Shown here in pieces: positions 47,585 through 59,607 of a DNA stretch of 64,000 nucleotides. Position numbers and translations under genes: made by a program. Source of the DNA: Sporothrix humicola (lineage: Eukaryota > Ascomycota > Sordariomycetes > Ophiostomatales > Ophiostomataceae); contig WNYE01000068.1 of the NCBI GenBank assembly GCA_021396245.1, positions 62,001 to 126,000 on the forward strand, written 5' to 3'. The notes under the pieces are model-generated. The model did no database searches. It saw nothing but the letters and a program-made list of their open reading frames with translations, and was not told where the DNA came from. How positions within the stretch are numbered: position 1 is the first letter of the stretch; each line of letters begins with the position of its first letter.

Positions 47585-49823
47585 ATGGGGCCCACACCAG
47601 CCAGTAGCAGGGCGGCAGGCACGACCCCGGTCAGCCAGAACCAGAATGCGGGTCCCCCTTTCTCGACAGTCTTCAACACGACTACGACCTCAACCACGGG
47701 CTCGACCTCGACAACCAACGCGTTGCATCATCCCAATCCGTACAGCGTACCGTCCAACACACCTCCACCACCGCCTGCAGCCACCACATCGTCCACACAG
47801 TCCCGACCACGGCCAGCAACCAGTGCCGGCGAAGGCTCTCGGAGTTCCGCCGCCCGAACCCAGTCCTCCTTCTCGTCATACTCTTCCGCTTCCTCTACCT
47901 CGCTTCTGCTTCACCGGGAACCGCCGTCCATACCCCCACCACCACTTCCTGTGCCTGCAGTCCCTCCCATACCTCCTGGCACCAACGGCGAACGACACAA
48001 GCCCAACGTCTTGACCAAAGAACGCCGGCCATCGTTGAGCAAGAAGCCGTCTTTCTCTCGCAGTCGCGGCTCAACATCGGCGTCCTCGAATTCAAACGCC
48101 AACTCTACAACCAACGGTTCTGGAGGCTCCGGCGTTGGATCTCTTTTTCACCACCAGCGCCACAAGAGTGCCAGCAGCATTGCCTTTAGCAGCAGCGGCA
48201 GCAACAATATCACTGGCAGTCCAAAGAAGGGCTCGACTCTAGACAGCGGCAGCAACAGTGCTACAGACACTCGGCCACCGCCTCTGCCGTCCGACTGGGC
48301 CACGGCCACTGCATCGGCTGCACAGCGTATCTCGGTTTCGCCGAATATACAGGTTGTTCCGCCGCCAAGAAGTCCGACGGTCAACAACAACCACAATACG
48401 TCGCCGGTGAAAACTTGGTCGACATTTACATCCGGAGCGACTTCGACTTCGACGTCATCTTCGTCGACAACAGCGACTACGATCGTCCCATCGACACCTA
48501 CCGCCAGCTCATTCACTCCCAACTTCTCTCATCCATCAACATCTTCCTCCAACCACAATAACAAGATGCTCGGCGCGGTATTGGCAACACCATCCACAAC
48601 GGGCCTCGGCCTGCCCATGCCGGCGGGCTCCAACATGAACTCGACCGTCACAAACTCACAGATTTCCGAGGGCATGCCGCTGCTCATCCACATCCAAGAG
48701 ATGGTCAACAAGCGCATATCCACCATGGACTACCTGAGGAAAGCGTAAGTACCCAATCCTGTATACACAGAATTATTTTTCAACCCGCTAACTTCTCAGC
48801 CACGAGGGCCGCGTCTACTGGTTCAACACGTTGCGTTTTGACCGCCCTGACCTGAACCGCATGTCCTATTTTGACACTCGCCGTCTTGCCCGCCGCGCCA
48901 CAAATTATCTGCTGCTGGGTCTCTCCCTCCCAGCCGTGGTCGACCTCAACTCGGCCAACGTCATTGAGCTGTTGCGAAGCTTGGCCGCTCTGTTGGCCGA
49001 ATTCGAATCGTTCCAGCAGCTGCACTCCGAGACAGGGTCCGGCAGCAGTGCCGCCAGCTCACTGTCTCGCGCGGCACGACTGCCCAACATGTTCCGGCGT
49101 GCCACGCCCGGTTCAAAAGTGCGCCGTACGAGCAGCAGTGCCGCCTCAGGCTCCAACGATTTCGGCAGCAGTTTTGACGGCGGCATGCAGTCGGGCGGTG
49201 CCAATGGCAGCATGGCAAGCTCCTCTGGCGGTGTCGGCAGCATGGTCCCTCCCTCGTCATCAGGCGGCCTCAGCAGTTCTGGTATTGAGAGTATGGGCGG
49301 CAGTGCCTTGACCCTGGTTAATAGCGAGAGCGCCGGCAGCGTGAATGGCGGCGGCAGCTTCAGCAACAGTGGTGTGCCTCCATTGCCAAGCGGTGCGGCG
49401 GGGCTGGCCAGTGGTGGGCACGGCGGTCTCAACGGAGGATTGGCCGGCTTGGGAACAGCAGCTATGGGTGGTACCGTCGCCTCGACTGCCTTTGCCACAT
49501 ACTACGACAACAACACGGACCTGCTGCCTGGCGAGGAGTACACATTCTTGTTGACACCCAGCCTGCCGTTTGACCCAGACTTTTTCGAGACGTTTGCGAC
49601 GCTGTGTGATGTGCTCATTGACAGCTACCAGCGTGTTCTGAGTCTGATGCCGAGCCCAAGGGATTGCACGCCGCTCGTCGTGGAGTTGTTCGGTAAGGTC
49701 GACGCTCGCGTGCGGAAGCTGCTTGTGCAAGGTGTGGTCAAGGAGTTTGAGGACCACAGCCGAGGCGGCGTCAAGATGGAGGTGGCCAATGTGGGCAAAG
49801 TTGTCCTCGGAGGACTCATGTAA
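47585..49823 (+). CDS. Large Ser-rich protein with a conserved fungal core
   Basis: Two exons (47585-48744, 48800-49823), 727 residues. Residues 1-350 are low complexity: Ser, Thr, Pro and Asn tracts with poly-Pro (PPPPP, IPPPPLPVP) and KKPSFSRSRGS-type basic phospho-sites. A folded core begins around 360 (MPLLIHIQEMVNKRISTMDYLRKA), crosses the 55-bp intron, and continues HEGRVYWFNTLRFDRPDLNRMSYFDTRRLARRATNYLLLGLSLP. After a 190-residue Gly/Ser linker the fold resumes (EEYTFLLTPSLPFDPDFFETFATLCDVLIDSYQRVLSLMPSP) to the end. The split helical core suggests a scaffold or cortical adaptor; I cannot name it. The start is the first ATG in frame. Confidence 0.78.
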
Positions 49824-52793
49824 TTGGTGTAGGGGGACACAGAGGATGTCATGTAGTAGCAATAATACCCATAGATGGAGGCATTTTGACAGCAGTTAGG
49901 CTTGGATGGTTGGTTATATAGCGAGTAGGATATGGCGTTTTCTAAACTTTATGAACACAGTTGACATATGTCATATATATATATCACAAGCAGGTATCAG
50001 ATACCGGGGATATGTAGTTCAGTATGAATGATCTTATATTTTATAGGGTATCTTGAAAATATTCTGAAAATTTTGACAATGAAAATAGTTATGAGACGCC
50101 TTGCCACTTGACAAAAGACGCTGCCTGGAAAGTTCGTTCAGAAACCATAACGCATGTACAAGTTAGTCGTCATGCTGGATATAATCCAGATCAGGGCTTG
50201 ACTCTATTGTATGAAATCATCATGTGGAACATCCATTAGCGGCAGAACCCCCAGATTGAACAGGAAAAAAAAAAGAAAAGAAAAGCAAGCAGAGCCCTCT
50301 GAATGGAACCGAAAGACCGAAGTCTTCAAAGCACGAAGACGTCCACGACACCAAGGACCGAGAGAGCAAAAGACTAGTCGGTGAAGACCCTTTTGCTTCA
50401 CAAAGAGAAAGGCTAAAGAGCCATCACCATTTAGAGTGTCTGGCGTCCCGCTTCCTCGATCCCAGGTAGTCTCGGATGTCGACGGCGGCATCTCCTCGAT
50501 TGCTGTCGACCACTACCTTCTCCTGTATTTCAAGGAGATGACATAGACCGACAACAACAAAGAGACGAAAGGTGTGAAGCCCCCCCGCTCCAATAATAAG
50601 CCCCATCGAGTAACTCGCCAGAGTGGCATTTCTGCATCTGGCGAGCAATCGCATGCCTATTGAATTCGGACGAAACACTCCCCGCCCGAGACGCCACTCT
50701 TCCACCTTCTGTCTTCCATCCTCGTCCCCTTAGTCCCACCCTTCTCGTTCGTCTCCTGCTCGGCCGCCGGATCCTTGCCCGGCCTCTCCCCCCTTCCACG
50801 CTCTCTTCAGCCGCCTCGCCTCCCCAGCCATCTGTTCTTACCATGTAGAACTGCCCTCGCCTCTTCTTCTGACATCTCCCCGCTCTCTTCGTTGCGTGAC
50901 ATTTCGTCCTGTCCAGAAACCTATCTCAACAACGCTAAACCGTGCAAGCCCCAACACTCTGCCAGAAAGTGCCGAGATAATAACGCCTTCAAGCCTAGTA
51001 GCTGAGCCCATCGCCCGCCCACTCCCTTACCCTCACACAGCTGGTACTTCCCAACTCCCAACAAGACCAATCCAGCGGACCTCCGGCAAAGACGCCAGCA
51101 TTGCAAAACGAGCAAAGAACAACCACGCCATCACCCTGCCTCGATGATCTCAGTCGACATATACAGTGGAATGACAGCGGACTCGTATCTTCGTCCATAG
51201 GTGGTGCCATCAACTGTACAGCCGAAATGAGAAACCAAAACACAGCAACGACAGCAGTCGAACCCAAACGCCCGCAGCAAATACCTTGATCAGATGCCAT
51301 CGCTGGTCCCCCTTCATGCGGCCAAGCAGAAGATAAAGAGAGGGCAGAAGCTGCAAGTAGAAAGAAAGCAAAACGAGAAACGGAAACAGTGTTCAGCAAG
51401 AAGACTCCCTCGGTGATCTGGGCAAAGAATGCGAGAAAAAAACACGACCGCGCCAGAAGAGACTTCAACGGGAAACGGAAAGACGAAAGCAAACAATGAA
51501 AGAGAACGAGTTTGGAATAAGAAAACAGGTGAGAAGAGGGCAAAGGAACAGCTCAAGCAAAAGCAGAGGCTGTAACGGGGTGACAAATTAAGAAAAAGAG
51601 AAAAGGGTAGAAGAGTTTGAAATAGGATAAGTAGGCTCCCCGAAAAAACGTGCACGAGCAGACTCAGAAACAAAAAGGGCTTGGAATGGGAAAAAAGTGA
51701 GTCTCAGGAAAGAAAACAAAAGAGCAAAAGAGGATGGCGCCCCATGATGGGCAGAGATAAACCGCAGGTGTCGTTACGGCGGCGCGTTTCCGCTGCGCTT
51801 TGATTCCCCCCAAAAGGAAAGAAAAAAAGACTGTCCGGGGACTTTCTCCCAAAGCTAAAATGACGATGAAGATGTCGAGACGAGTAAACGTCTCCGTTTG
51901 ATGCTTCGACGGCGATTTTGTCGGACGAGGGGACCTGAGGAAGAAGAAGAGAAGAGGAAAAGAAGCAGGACGAAAAATAGGTTCGAAAATTTGTTTTCAT
52001 AGCAAATATTAAAGTGGACCTTCATTCTGCCGAAAGGCGGTCAGGAACTCTGTGCTGTGCTTCACTGTTGCGCATTATGTAATCTCACAGCTTTGGGAAC
52101 TTGGAGTCACCAGGCACCAAAAAGGCAGCCGAGTTAGGCAGCTAGGCAGAGAAAAGTTCTGTGTTTCTGGCAATCGTATTGGTTAATTCAAGCAATTTTA
52201 GGAACAATGCTTACCTAGAACGAAGCTTTGTATATTGTGTTTGTCATTGTGAAGTTTTGCGAGTGCATTTAAGAGGTACAAAAAGTTCCTTCGCAGACCT
52301 TACCGTGCCACCCACCAAGCTGGGAGCTCCTGCACTTTACGCCCAGCCACCGCCAGTGCGCGCAGCCTTGACGCGCTAAAAATTTTTAGGTGGGCAAAGG
52401 TCACCAAAAAGAAGGTGCCAAAAGACGGCGAGAGACACACAGAGAAAGCACGTCCCAGGGCTCGCCATTTCCATCCTCAATAGTCGTTTGCCTCTTTCGC
52501 CTCCTCCCACCAACGTCGAGCTTTCCATCGACCGCCTCAATCTATACGGCGATTGACCCCGACGATTCGACGACCATCTCCGGATCACAACATCGGTGTC
52601 CAACTGTTTTGCCTTCGTCCGGTCCACAGACCTCTAGTCTTCGACCCCTTGTTCGCCTCCGAGAAGCATAGGACATCATCCTCGATCTCGGCGACGAGGG
52701 ACTCGGCCGACCTTCCCTTCTACAATACCCCAATAAAATCGATAGCACCGATATTCTCAACATCTCTACTCGACAAACACACACTCCTCCACC
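49824..52793. other. 3.0-kb gene-free interval
   Basis: AT-rich to 50250 with a short AT repeat at 49973-49984. From about 51310 to 51720 the plus strand is strongly purine-rich. From about 52430 on is C/T-rich leader for rae1. No credible ORF or RNA gene seen. Confidence 0.5.
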
Positions 52794-53873
52794 ATGTCTC
52801 TCTTCGGAAGCGCTGCGGCTGCGCAGCCCAACAACACGGTCGGCGACCTCAAGGGCGATGTTGCCGTGCCCAACCCGCCCGAGGACAGCATCTCGGACCT
52901 GTCCTTCAACCCCAACACAGCCGACCAGAAGGACTTCATGAGCGTGGCCAGCTGGGACAAGAAGGTCCGCATCTACGAGGTCAACACGAGCACGGGCGCG
53001 TCCGAGGGCCGCCTGATGTACGAGCACAACGCGCCCGTCTTCAGCTGTCACTTTGCAAAGGACGGCAAGCGCGTTGTTTCTGCGGGTGCCGACAACCAGG
53101 CGCGTCTCTGTGACCTGGAGTCGGGCAAGAACGAAATTGTCGCGCAGCACGACCAGCCGATCCGGTCCGTCAAGTTCTTCGAGGTTGACGGTGGCCAGCA
53201 GATGGTCGTCACGGGCTCGTGGGACAAGACGGTCAAGTACTGGGACCTGCGGGCGCAGCAGCCCGTGGCCACGGTGCAGTGCCAGGAGCGCGTCTATACG
53301 ATGGACGTCAAGGACAACCTGCTGGTCGTGGGCACGGCCGACCGCTACATCAACGTGATCAACCTCAAGGAGCCCACCAAGCTCTACAAGACGCTGCAGA
53401 GCCCGCTCAAGTGGCAGACGCGTGTTGTCAGCTGCTTCAACGACTCAGCCGGCTTTGCTATTGGCAGCATCGAGGGTCGCTGCGCCATCCAGTACGTCGA
53501 GGACAAGGACTCAAGCTCCAACTTCTCGTTCCGCTGCCACCGCGACCAGGCACAGGGCAACACCACGCAGGTGTACGCCGTCAACGACATCTCCTTCAAC
53601 CCGGCCCACGGCACCTTCTCGACGGCCGGCTCCGACGGCACGTTCCACTTCTGGGACAAGGACGCCAAGCACCGGCTCAAGGGCTACCCGTCGGTCGGCG
53701 GCAGCATCACGACGGCCAAGTTCAACCGCGACGGCAAGGTGTTTGTGTACGCAGTGTCGTACGACTGGTCCAAGGGCTACCAGGGCAACAATGCACAGTA
53801 TCCCACCAAGATCATGCTGCACCCCGTACTGCCAGACGAATGCAAGCCGCGGCCCAGCGTGAAGAAGCGGTAG
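52794..53873 (+). CDS. rae1: mRNA export factor Rae1/Gle2
   Basis: Intronless, 359 residues, the normal size. A seven-bladed WD40 protein that binds the GLEBS motif of Nup98-type nucleoporins and helps mRNA export and mitotic spindle function. The N terminus MSLFGSAAAA is followed by PPEDSISDLSFNP, ASWDKKVRIYEV, HNAPVFSCHFAKDGKRVVSAGADNQARLCDL, TGSWDKTVKYWDLR, VGTADRYINVINL, AIGSIEGRCAIQYV, NDISFNPAHGTFSTAGSDGTFHFWDKD and the family end ISYDW-like VSYDWSKGYQG. The strong Kozak context CACCATGTC fixes the start. The final basic KPRPSVKKR is also typical. Confidence 0.95.
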   Translation: MSLFGSAAAAQPNNTVGDLKGDVAVPNPPEDSISDLSFNPNTADQKDFMSVASWDKKVRIYEVNTSTGASEGRLMYEHNAPVFSCHFAKDGKRVVSAGADNQARLCDLESGKNEIVAQHDQPIRSVKFFEVDGGQQMVVTGSWDKTVKYWDLRAQQPVATVQCQERVYTMDVKDNLLVVGTADRYINVINLKEPTKLYKTLQSPLKWQTRVVSCFNDSAGFAIGSIEGRCAIQYVEDKDSSSNFSFRCHRDQAQGNTTQVYAVNDISFNPAHGTFSTAGSDGTFHFWDKDAKHRLKGYPSVGGSITTAKFNRDGKVFVYAVSYDWSKGYQGNNAQYPTKIMLHPVLPDECKPRPSVKKR

Positions 53874-54894
53874 GTCCGCACAAAATAAGCCAAGGAAGGG
53901 ATGTGAAAAAAAAGAGCATGGCCACTGCAAGTGGCGAGAGGAGGGATATTATGGTTGTTTTGCATTGGTTTCCATTTTCTCTTTATATTCCCTCTCTTTA
54001 TTTGCCCCGTCTGTTCTATTTTTGTTTTTGATAGGGATACGCAGATTACACTTGTATGTTTTAAGGGAGATCCAGGCAGCGTTCTTTCATGTTTTGTAGT
54101 TTTAATCAGATTATTGTTGGACTTATCTGTCTTGTCCGCCATTTCTCCGTGCAAGGTGACTGTGAAGTGAACATATCTGAAGTAAAGTGTCACACAACAA
54201 GTAGATGGTTACAAATATCACCTTAGTAAAGCTTTCTCAGCTTTTCTCATCCAATTGTGAGCTTACAAGTCAGCCGTGCTACAGCTCCGTCTTATGAACG
54301 GACTGCTATCCAACAGCCAAGAAGTGACATTGAATACACGAGCTGCAAGCAATAAGAAACCCTTCGTTAATTGAAGTATCTTTTCGATCACCGTTGACAG
54401 CCAACGTGGGGCCTGTATTGGGCAGGAACAAGACCTGGAGGGGCAGCGCTATTGGAGCTCTAATAGAGCTCAAGCTCACAGCTGCACAATCGGGACCAAA
54501 GCACCGAGCCCTGCAGGTTACGATACCAACGGGTAAATGTCAATTGCCAAACCCACATTCAGCTACTCCGTATATCTTATCGACTTGAAAAGACGGTAAC
54601 AGTTTGCCGCTGGTTTTGACTTGTCTGATTGTCTTGGCTGCACAATTCTGAATTGTCCCACCATCCCACATCAGGGAAGGAGCTATCCCACCTCAACAGT
54701 GGGTGAATTTATTAGTGCCAAACGGGAAGGGGGCGACTGCCATGTGATTTTGGACCTCACAACCTCCTTGACCGACAAGAAAGCTTTCCTCACTTTTGCC
54801 AATTGACTCCTCTTCCGCCAAAGAAACACACACCTCGATAGTCCCAACTTCCACTACTCCGCCGACAACCTCCAACCTCCACCGCACACCGACA
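53874..54894. other. Spacer rae1/ect1
   Basis: AT-rich; no gene seen. C/A-rich leader from about 54820 precedes the ect1 ATG. Confidence 0.5.
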
Positions 54895-56271
54895 ATGTCT
54901 TCCGACGGCGCCCCGCCTGGCGAGCCGGCCCCGGAGCTGCTCGATGGCCGCCTTTGGGTTGACGGCTGCTTTGACTTTTTCCACCACGGCAAGTTGCAAC
55001 CGATATTGACGGCCATTGCATGGCACATTTGCTAACACACGGGGGGTATAGGCCACGCCGGCGCTATTGTCCAGGCCCGCCAGCTCGGCGACGAGCTCTA
55101 CATTGGCGTCCACTCGGACGAGGCCATTCTCGAAAACAAGGGCCCCACCGTCATGAACCTGCGCGAGCGTCTGTTCGCCGTTGAGGCCTGCCGCTGGGTT
55201 ACACAGTCGGTGCCCAACGCGCCCTACGTGACGTCGCTCGACTGGGTCACACACTTTGGCTGCCGCTACGTGGTGCACGGCGACGACATTACGTCGGACG
55301 GGTCGGGCGAGGATTGCTACCGCTTTGTCAAGGCGGCCAACCGGTTCAAGGTCGTTAAGCGCACGCCGAGCATCTCGACGACGGACCTCGTGGGCCGCAT
55401 GCTGCTGTGCACCAAGACACACTTTATCCGGTCTCTGGAGGAAACGCTGGCGGGCCGCGAGGGCCCCGGAACCGACGCCGAGCAAAAAGCGACGGGCCAA
55501 GCTATGACGGAGCGGATGAAGCTGTACGCGACTGATGAGACTGCCAAGAACCCGGGCGTCGACGTCTGGTTCTGGAAGGAGCCGCCTATCACTGAAGACA
55601 AGGGCACACTCTCGGAGCTCGTGAAAGGCCGCGGCCCCCAGATTGGGCAGCGCGTGGTTTACGTTGACGGCGGTTTCGATCTGTTCTCGAGCGGCCATAT
55701 TGCCTTTTTGCAGCGCGTGCTCGAGGCCGAAGAGGCCCGCGCCCGCGCCGACGGCTGGTACGAGCCCGAGGCCGTGGCCGAGCGCCAGGGCAAGGCGGCC
55801 GGCGACTACCCGCCCGCGTTCGTCGTGGCCGGTGTGCACGACGACGAGGTCATCAACGAGTGGAAGGGCGTCAACTACCCAATCATGAACATTTACGAGC
55901 GCGGCCTGTGCGTGCTGCAGTGCAAGTACATCAACGCCGTCGTGTTTGGTGCACCCTTCTCACCGACACGCAAGTACCTTTCGTCGCTGCCCTACGGCAT
56001 CCCCGACGCCGTCTACCACGGTCCCACGGCCTTTATCCCGCTGACCTACGACCCCTACACCGAGCCCAAGGCCATGGGCATCTACGAGCCCGTGGGCCCG
56101 CACGAGTTTGCCGACGTCAATGCCGGCACGATTGTCGACCGCATCCTGGCGAGCCGCGACCGCTACGAGGCGCGGCAACGGGCCAAGGGCGCCAAGGCGG
56201 ACGTGGAGGCGGCGCACAAACGGCGCGAGCAGATGGAGGAGGAGCAGCGGCAGAAGGAGGCGAGCAGGTAG
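54895..56271 (+). CDS. ect1: Ethanolamine-phosphate cytidylyltransferase
   Basis: Makes CDP-ethanolamine, the rate-limiting step of the Kennedy route to phosphatidylethanolamine. Two exons (54895-54988, 55052-56271), 437 residues. The first cytidylyltransferase domain begins RLWVDGCFDFFHHGHAGAI, with the HxGH motif at 30-33, which is completed only by removing a 63-bp intron with a GC donor (GCAAGT). RTPSISTTDLVGRML is the second signature (RTxGISTT type). The second, C-terminal domain begins VVYVDGGFDLFSSGHIAFL, where SSGH replaces HxGH, so it is probably not catalytic. The tail is a charged coiled coil (RREQMEEEQRQKEASR). The gene is very GC-rich. Confidence 0.94.
54989..55051 (+). other. 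GC-AG intron of ect1
   Basis: Donor GCAAGT, branch-like GCTAACAC, acceptor TATAG; 63 bp. No GT donor nearby keeps the frame or rebuilds the HHGHAG active-site motif. Confidence 0.85.
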
Positions 56272-57192
56272 GCGCCGTACAGGCCGTCTGCATTTGACTG
56301 TTGGTTATTCATTTTTTGCATCTGTTTTTCTGCATTTTCTTTCTTGCATGGGATTGCTCTTCCTCGATATCTGGCGTCTAAAAAACAGGAGGAAGGGATA
56401 ATACCACACTTAGGTCTTCAACAGACCTACCACAAAATTTCAATATTGCATTTTTACGTACATCATCAGTACAGCAGCCCGTCATGCTTTGGCGTTTGTT
56501 GCCACTTGCCATCAAAGCACGTGGCCAAGTGACGATCTATGACAGCATTGACACACCTTTGCTACCCCAAATCTGAAAATGGTGTTTGGATGCTCATGTG
56601 CACGAGACTCGTAGAGTATGTCTGTCCCTTGCCTAAGCGCCTGCAGTGTGACGATATATCAAGGGAGGAAAACGCGGGCTAGATGACGGTGTGCTTCTCA
56701 CTCAGCATTATTTGTTTGAGTATTTGGAGTTCACCTTGAAGATCTGCCATTTCGAAGACTTTTACGGGAAATTTGGTGCAGGTGACCTTTATATTCGTTG
56801 GGACAATTCAATTGACCTGTTAGGCCAATTCGTCACTTGGACAATTCAGTGCAAAGAACAATTACGACGTACGTGAAAAAGAAACGAAACGAAAAAAGTG
56901 ATCTTGTGCCAGAGATCCTGTCGCGGGGGCGTGCGTTGCTCTTATCTCGTCTAGTCGCGGCTAGCAACGGGAATTGGCCAACATTTTTCTCGGCCTGCTG
57001 CGGCGGACGAAACCAAGAAACTCCAAAGCCGTTTCTTCAGTTTCGTCTCGTTTTTATTCGCTCCTTTATTTTCGGTACACACCTACCGGCGATAAAGCCG
57101 TTTGCCCCGTTCATTGTTAGTTACGCCCTGTCAAGTACACCGAACACGAAAAATGAGAGTGACTGCTTTCAAACAAGGTGCTTGTGTTTGGT

Positions 57193-57229
57193 GTGCATTG
57201 CATTTGCATTTGCAGTTTGCATTTGCATG
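57193..57229. repeat. TTTGCA short tandem repeat
   Basis: Five near-perfect copies of a (C)ATTTGC unit in noncoding DNA. Confidence 0.65.
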
Positions 57230-59424
57230 CTACAGGCCAGTGCGGCTCGGCCTGTTCGCGTTTTCAAGGGTTCTTCGACGATGTCGGAGGTCCTCTGAAT
57301 GATGAAATAAAAGTGAAGATGAGGGGAGGCCAATTGGATTGTATTTGACAAATTCTGAACCTGGTAATGACGGCGTCCACTTGCCGGAAGGATCAGCATT
57401 TGTCGATATCAGTGACATTAACAGTGGTATTGGCATCCAACGGTCAAAATCGGGCCGGGACAAGAGGGGCAGATTCAAGTTGAAGAAGGGGTCAAATAAA
57501 CGGAATTATGACAGCATAAAATCAATGGTGGAAGCAATGATCAATATTAATAAGAGAAATGTAAGAGAGGAAGTGTGACTGTTGACAAGGAGAGAAGCGG
57601 CTTAAAAAGGCCACCGAAAGGCTGAAGACTAAAACACTGGTGCAGGGTGTTACCGAAAGATATCCAGGTGACCACCATTTTGTAGAAAACCAGGACAAAC
57701 AAAAATCAAACAAAAAGAAAACTCGAACATACAGATACCCTCCGCATCTATCCTGATCCAAACTATCCGCAGCCTTGGGGCTGTCGGGCTTTTACCTACA
57801 AGGCGCCTCTATTTTTTTTTTCTTAGTTTCGGTTCACAACGTCCTTCCAAGCTGAGACTAGTATGGCTGTCCTAATGAAGTAATAAATAGCACATAGAAA
57901 GCGAATGACAAGACATTGAGTGAGGGGAAGATGATGAAGTAAAAATGAGGTCAAGAAACGTAAATAAAAGTAATGAAATGGGTAAGGATAAAGCTATATC
58001 TCGTGAGATAACAATACGACGTACTCGTAATCTACATGACCTCAGAAACGGAAACAAAACGTCACAAACATCAGTCAGGCAACGGCCAATACAACCCTAG
58101 CTGCGCGCCGATCCCTGAATCACATTAAAAGGCCCATTGTCTACGACATACTGTCAAGACAAAAGGACAAAAGACAAAAAGAGAAACACCCCGCGCGGGT
58201 TTCTGCCTCGTAAGACGGGAGAGGAGAAAAAAGACGAAATGCAATGCAGGGCTTATCTCGACTCTACCCTCCACTACGAAAGTTTGCAGATGTATGGAAG
58301 GATGAAAGATGGTATCCATGCCCCATATCTCGCTGTCCGAAATAGCCCGCTCGCTTATTTATTTCTGATTTTATTTTTGCTGTTTACTCCGCACTTGTTT
58401 CGGCAAACTTCAAGACGCCCTTCAATTGACAAGTCCTGAGCCAGACAAAAGAGCCTGGGTAGGAAGCTAGCCCGGCTTGATATCCAGCTGGTTGACGGAG
58501 ACATTTCGACCTGCAGATAGAATGATGCATGGGGGAGGGGGCATCTGCGGACGAGCAAGGATCATATCTTTTCTTTTACATTTTCTAAAGTGTTGGAGAG
58601 CTTGGCTGTTGAGGTGATGTCAGCCATTGACCAATTCGGTTCAAGACAAGGCCTGCGGAGAAGGGACGAAAATGGCAGATTCCGGAGATATGTCGCGGCT
58701 TTCTGAACTGTCCATCGTCAGCTGTCCCTCGGGATTGCGTCAAGCTTGCATCTCTTGGTGCCCTGGTGCTTCTTTGGCGTTTCTATGGCGCAACTTTGAT
58801 ATGGCTTTTGGTGTTAGTCGGCCGCGGGACCAGTGGGGGGTTTTGACTTTTGATGCACGCCTCCGGTGTGTGGTCAATGGAGGGAAGGAGCATCACTGGG
58901 TCGCGACTGTGTTAGTTCTTGCCTTTTTGCTTGACTTTTTTCTGTTTCGATTTTTTTTTTTTTTTGCCCCCCGTGCCTTCCCTGCTTGCGTAGATCCTTT
59001 TTTGACAATCGCTCGAATCGTTCCTTCTTTTTTCTAGTCGCTCTGGTCCTTCTGTACCTTCCATTTTTGCCTTCTTCATTCTCTCTAGGGCGTTCGCGTT
59101 GTTCGCTCCTTCACCGATACCCCAACAACCTTTGTTCCTGCCCTCCCTCTTTTGGTAATTTTGTACAAGTGGACTGACCCCTGTCCGCCCTTATTTACTT
59201 GGGATCAATAAAAAAAGAGTCACCACCCCCTCCTTCTTCGTGCAGCTCTTTCACTCTCTGGTTCTTGGTTTTCTTTTCTTATTTTCATCCCCTGGCATAT
59301 CTCGACCTCCGTTATTCGGACCTTGTTTCTATCTCCTTTGCTCATTCATTCTCGACAATCCTTCCCCAACTTTCTCCAACTTTCAAAACAATCCATTGAG
59401 TTGCTCAAGCTGTTTACTTGATTC

Positions 59425-59431
59425 TGAGTCA
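59425..59431. promoter_or_regulatory. TGAGTCA general-control (Gcn4/CPC1) site
   Basis: Perfect palindromic TGAGTCA, 177 bases before the BCAT start and 25 bases before its TATA box; the expected place for a cross-pathway control element of an amino-acid gene. Confidence 0.6.
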
Positions 59432-59455
59432 CAAGCTTGCTCTTTCCCAATTCGG

Positions 59456-59462
59456 TATATAA
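59456..59462 (+). promoter_or_regulatory. TATA box of BCAT gene
   Basis: TATATAA, 146 bases before the ATG, followed by an A/C-rich leader without upstream ATG in good context. Confidence 0.6.
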
Positions 59463-59607
59463 GAGCTCCTTCCTCGAACGGCCACAAAATATCCAACTAG
59501 ACCAATCTCTCAGACAGCTCTTGACATCCTGTCACCAACACATTGATTCCCCATAAAAAATCATCGACATCTTCTCTTCCTTCAACATCTCCTTTACACA
59601 CATCACA

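Larger units (their letters stand above)
56278..59607. other. 3.3-kb gene-free interval upstream of BCAT
   Basis: AT-rich with a TTTGCA repeat at 57193-57229. No convincing ORF; frames at 56837-57298 and 58627-59037 have low-complexity or hydrophobic noncoding character. The right end holds the BCAT promoter and a C/T-rich leader. Confidence 0.5.

Noticed and set aside
56837..57298. 153-codon plus-strand ORF upstream of BCAT
   Set aside because: Mixed composition, AT-rich third positions unlike neighbouring genes, no recognised motif.
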